Shown: piece after piece, positions 6,454 through 7,481 of the stretch
Layout of the letters: each line of letters starts with the position of its first letter
How positions within the stretch are numbered: position 1 is the stretch's first letter
Notes under the pieces: generated by a model
The model's input: only the letters and a program-made list of their open reading frames with translations
What the model was told of the DNA's origin: nothing
Databases searched by the model: none
DNA from: Prevotella sp.
GTDB lineage: Bacteria > Bacteroidota > Bacteroidia > Bacteroidales > Bacteroidaceae
Assembly (NCBI GenBank): GCA_021203705.1
Contig: JAJQAR010000116.1
Coordinates: forward strand, 1-7,481
DNA length: 7,481 nucleotides
Direction of reading: 5' to 3'
Translations under genes and position numbers: made by a program

Positions 6454-6975
6454 TTATTCTTCTGCGGCAGGGGCGAAGGTCAGTGTAGTTCCGCCCATTA
6501 CCGATGGTAGGGTGAGCGTTAAATTGTAGTCTGTCTTGCTTCTTATCGTGCCGCTTACCGTGCAGGCGTAACCTGCCATGGTGCCTGTCGATATTCCATT
6601 ATTGGACATGCCGAATTTTTCCAAATAGTCTGCCGACATTTCCATATTGAACGTGCCCTCTCCGTCTATCGTGTAGCTTCCATCGCTGTTTTCAGTTACT
6701 GTCACTGATGTGAACTCGAAATTCCCACAATCTCCTGTGTATGACAGGCCTGCCTTATTGTTACTGCCTTTCGATAACACTATCGTCTGGTCATAAAAAG
6801 TCAAATTAGCATACTGCATACTCATCGTGAGCGTTCCTGTATAACTGCCTGCTATACTGCTCCAATTTATTGAATTGTTATCCTCATCATCGTCATCGCT
6901 ACATGACACTGCTGTGAAACCTATGGCGAGTACCGCCAATACAAACCAATACCTGAAAATTTTTTTCGTTGTCAT
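6454..6975 (-). CDS. Calycin-like surface lipoprotein, first gene of the haem-uptake operon
   Basis: This is a 173-residue predicted lipoprotein. The N-terminus has two Lys, an Arg and a hydrophobic run, then the lipobox TAVSC with Cys25. SDDDDED directly after the Cys is the acidic type of signal that sends Bacteroidota lipoproteins to the cell surface. The mature part begins with IAGSYTGTLTMSM (41-53) and continues as alternating strands (YDQTIVLSK, FEFTSVTVTE, YTIDGEGTFNMEM, VSGTIRSK, NLTLTL). This is like the calycin-like domain of Bacteroides lipoproteins, a small beta barrel that in the wider superfamily binds small hydrophobic ligands. The ATG at 6975 is chosen over one at 7029 because it gives a proper signal peptide and because the predicted -7 box lies upstream of it, inside the longer frame. 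Its place before hmuY and hmuR suggests a role in haem capture, but no ligand residue can be named. Confidence 0.75.
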   Translation of the reverse strand: MTTKKIFRYWFVLAVLAIGFTAVSCSDDDDEDNNSINWSSIAGSYTGTLTMSMQYANLTFYDQTIVLSKGSNNKAGLSYTGDCGNFEFTSVTVTENSDGSYTIDGEGTFNMEMSADYLEKFGMSNNGISTGTMAGYACTVSGTIRSKTDYNLTLTLPSVMGGTTLTFAPAAEE

Positions 6976-7000
6976 AATAATCTTTTTTTTAATTTCGCTG

Positions 7001-7030
7001 CAAAGATACAGATATGAATTAAATAACAAT
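7001..7030 (-). promoter_or_regulatory. Promoter of the haem-uptake operon
   Basis: On the minus strand TATCTTTG (7008-7001) is an exact -7 TAnnTTTG box. The -33 position holds only ATTG (7030-7027) at an 18-base distance, one base off consensus and one base short of the 19 usual here. A weak -33 box is common at promoters that need an activator. The leader would be about 20 bases, A-rich, with an eight-A run just before the ATG at 6975. Confidence 0.55.
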
Positions 7031-7047
7031 AACTTCTCTCTATTGTT
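7025..7047. repeat. AT-rich inverted repeat over the haem-operon -33 region
   Basis: AACAATA (7025-7031) and TATTGTT (7041-7047) form a 7-bp perfect dyad with a 9-base spacer. It covers the predicted -33 box and the stop codon (7042-7040) of the HD gene. It could be an operator for a dimeric regulator or a weak transcript hairpin. With a single G:C pair per arm it may also be chance. Confidence 0.35.
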
Positions 7048-7481
7048 TTTTCAACTCAGCATAACTGATCCTTGTGTGGTAGATCGACATGAGCCTTTCT
7101 ATCATCACTTGTTTTGCCATGGCGATGTCGTGGAACGTTATAGGACAGTTATCAAAGAAACCATCATCTACCTGTGAATCGATGATGCGGTTCACAAGAT
7201 TTGAGATGCTTGCCTCCGTGTATTCTGGTAATGACCGCGATGCCGCTTCAACAGAGTCTGCCATCATCAGTATCGCTTGCTCGCGTGTGGATGGGTCTGG
7301 ACCGGGATAGGTAAACATAGAATCGTCTATTGGTTCATCTGGATGCTCGTTCTTATATGATATGTAGAAATATTTTGTCTTTCCTGTACCGTGGTGGGTC
7401 TTTATAAAGTCTTTTATAATACCTGGCAGGTTGTATTTTTCCGCTATCTTCAGCCCTTCGGTAACATGACTGATCACTGTC
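7040..7481 (-). CDS. PgpH-like HD-domain phosphohydrolase, C-terminal part (partial)
   Basis: The frame enters from the right edge (first whole codon at 7480-7478) and ends with TAG at 7042-7040, giving 146 residues. It is the C-terminal half of the HD domain found in the seven-transmembrane HD family, whose best studied member, PgpH, hydrolyses the second messenger c-di-AMP. Visible are SHVTEGLKIAEKYNLP with one metal-ligand-type His, DFIKTHHGTGKTKYFY with the adjacent His pair, FTYPGPDP, and ILMMADSVEAASRSLP with the late Asp ligand. FFDNCPITFHDI and a helical tail follow. The first His and the HD dipeptide themselves, as well as the membrane part, must lie outside the window. The family call rests on the strong FxYPGPxP and ADSVEAAxRSL blocks. 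A 64-base gap with its own promoter separates it from the haem operon on the same strand. Only read-through would link the two. Confidence 0.88.
   Translation of the reverse strand, partial: TVISHVTEGLKIAEKYNLPGIIKDFIKTHHGTGKTKYFYISYKNEHPDEPIDDSMFTYPGPDPSTREQAILMMADSVEAASRSLPEYTEASISNLVNRIIDSQVDDGFFDNCPITFHDIAMAKQVMIERLMSIYHTRISYAELKKQ

Noticed and set aside
6976..7029. Earlier in-frame ATG for the calycin-like lipoprotein
   Set aside because: It would put 18 residues before the signal peptide and would have to be read through the promoter's -7 box. The start at 6975 gives a normal lipoprotein signal.

Overview
The window looks like chromosomal DNA of a member of the Bacteroidota, most likely order Bacteroidales and close to Prevotella. 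This is inferred from three things: promoter-like pairs of the Bacteroidota type (TTTG about 19 bases before TAnnTTTG) at several gene starts; lipoproteins with an acidic stretch after the lipid-bearing Cys; and a TonB-dependent receptor with an N-terminal carboxypeptidase-regulatory-like domain beside an HmuY-type lipoprotein. No rRNA, tRNA, CRISPR array, insertion sequence or phage gene was seen, and coding density is very high.

Left part (1-2088). The last codons of a secreted-type protein are followed by a hairpin terminator and the promoter of an exonuclease III gene (xth, +). xth converges on a two-gene minus-strand unit: a membrane-anchored tetratricopeptide protein followed by ribH (lumazine synthase, riboflavin pathway), joined by a one-base stop/start overlap. 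xth and ribH overlap by 4 bases inside a perfect 22-bp inverted repeat with a 3-base loop. It works as a two-way terminator inside both reading frames and gives two unrelated proteins the same C-terminal peptide, AIKMAKI.

Middle (2089-3629). A 142-base divergent promoter region separates the tetratricopeptide gene from recF (+). recF overlaps by 8 bases a small DUF721/DciA-like gene. Together they form a DNA replication and repair pair.

Right part (3634-7481). A compact minus-strand operon encodes, in transcription order, a calycin-like surface lipoprotein, an HmuY-type haem-binding lipoprotein and an HmuR-type TonB-dependent receptor. The gaps are 4 bases and then a 4-base ATGA overlap. The likely job is capture of haem at the cell surface and delivery across the outer membrane. 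Upstream, on the same strand, lies the 3' part of a PgpH-like HD phosphohydrolase gene (probable c-di-AMP phosphodiesterase).

The most interesting points are the coding palindrome shared by xth and ribH, and the haem operon. In the operon, positions where HmuR and HmuY of Porphyromonas gingivalis use histidine appear to hold methionine instead, and an extra calycin-like lipoprotein leads the operon.
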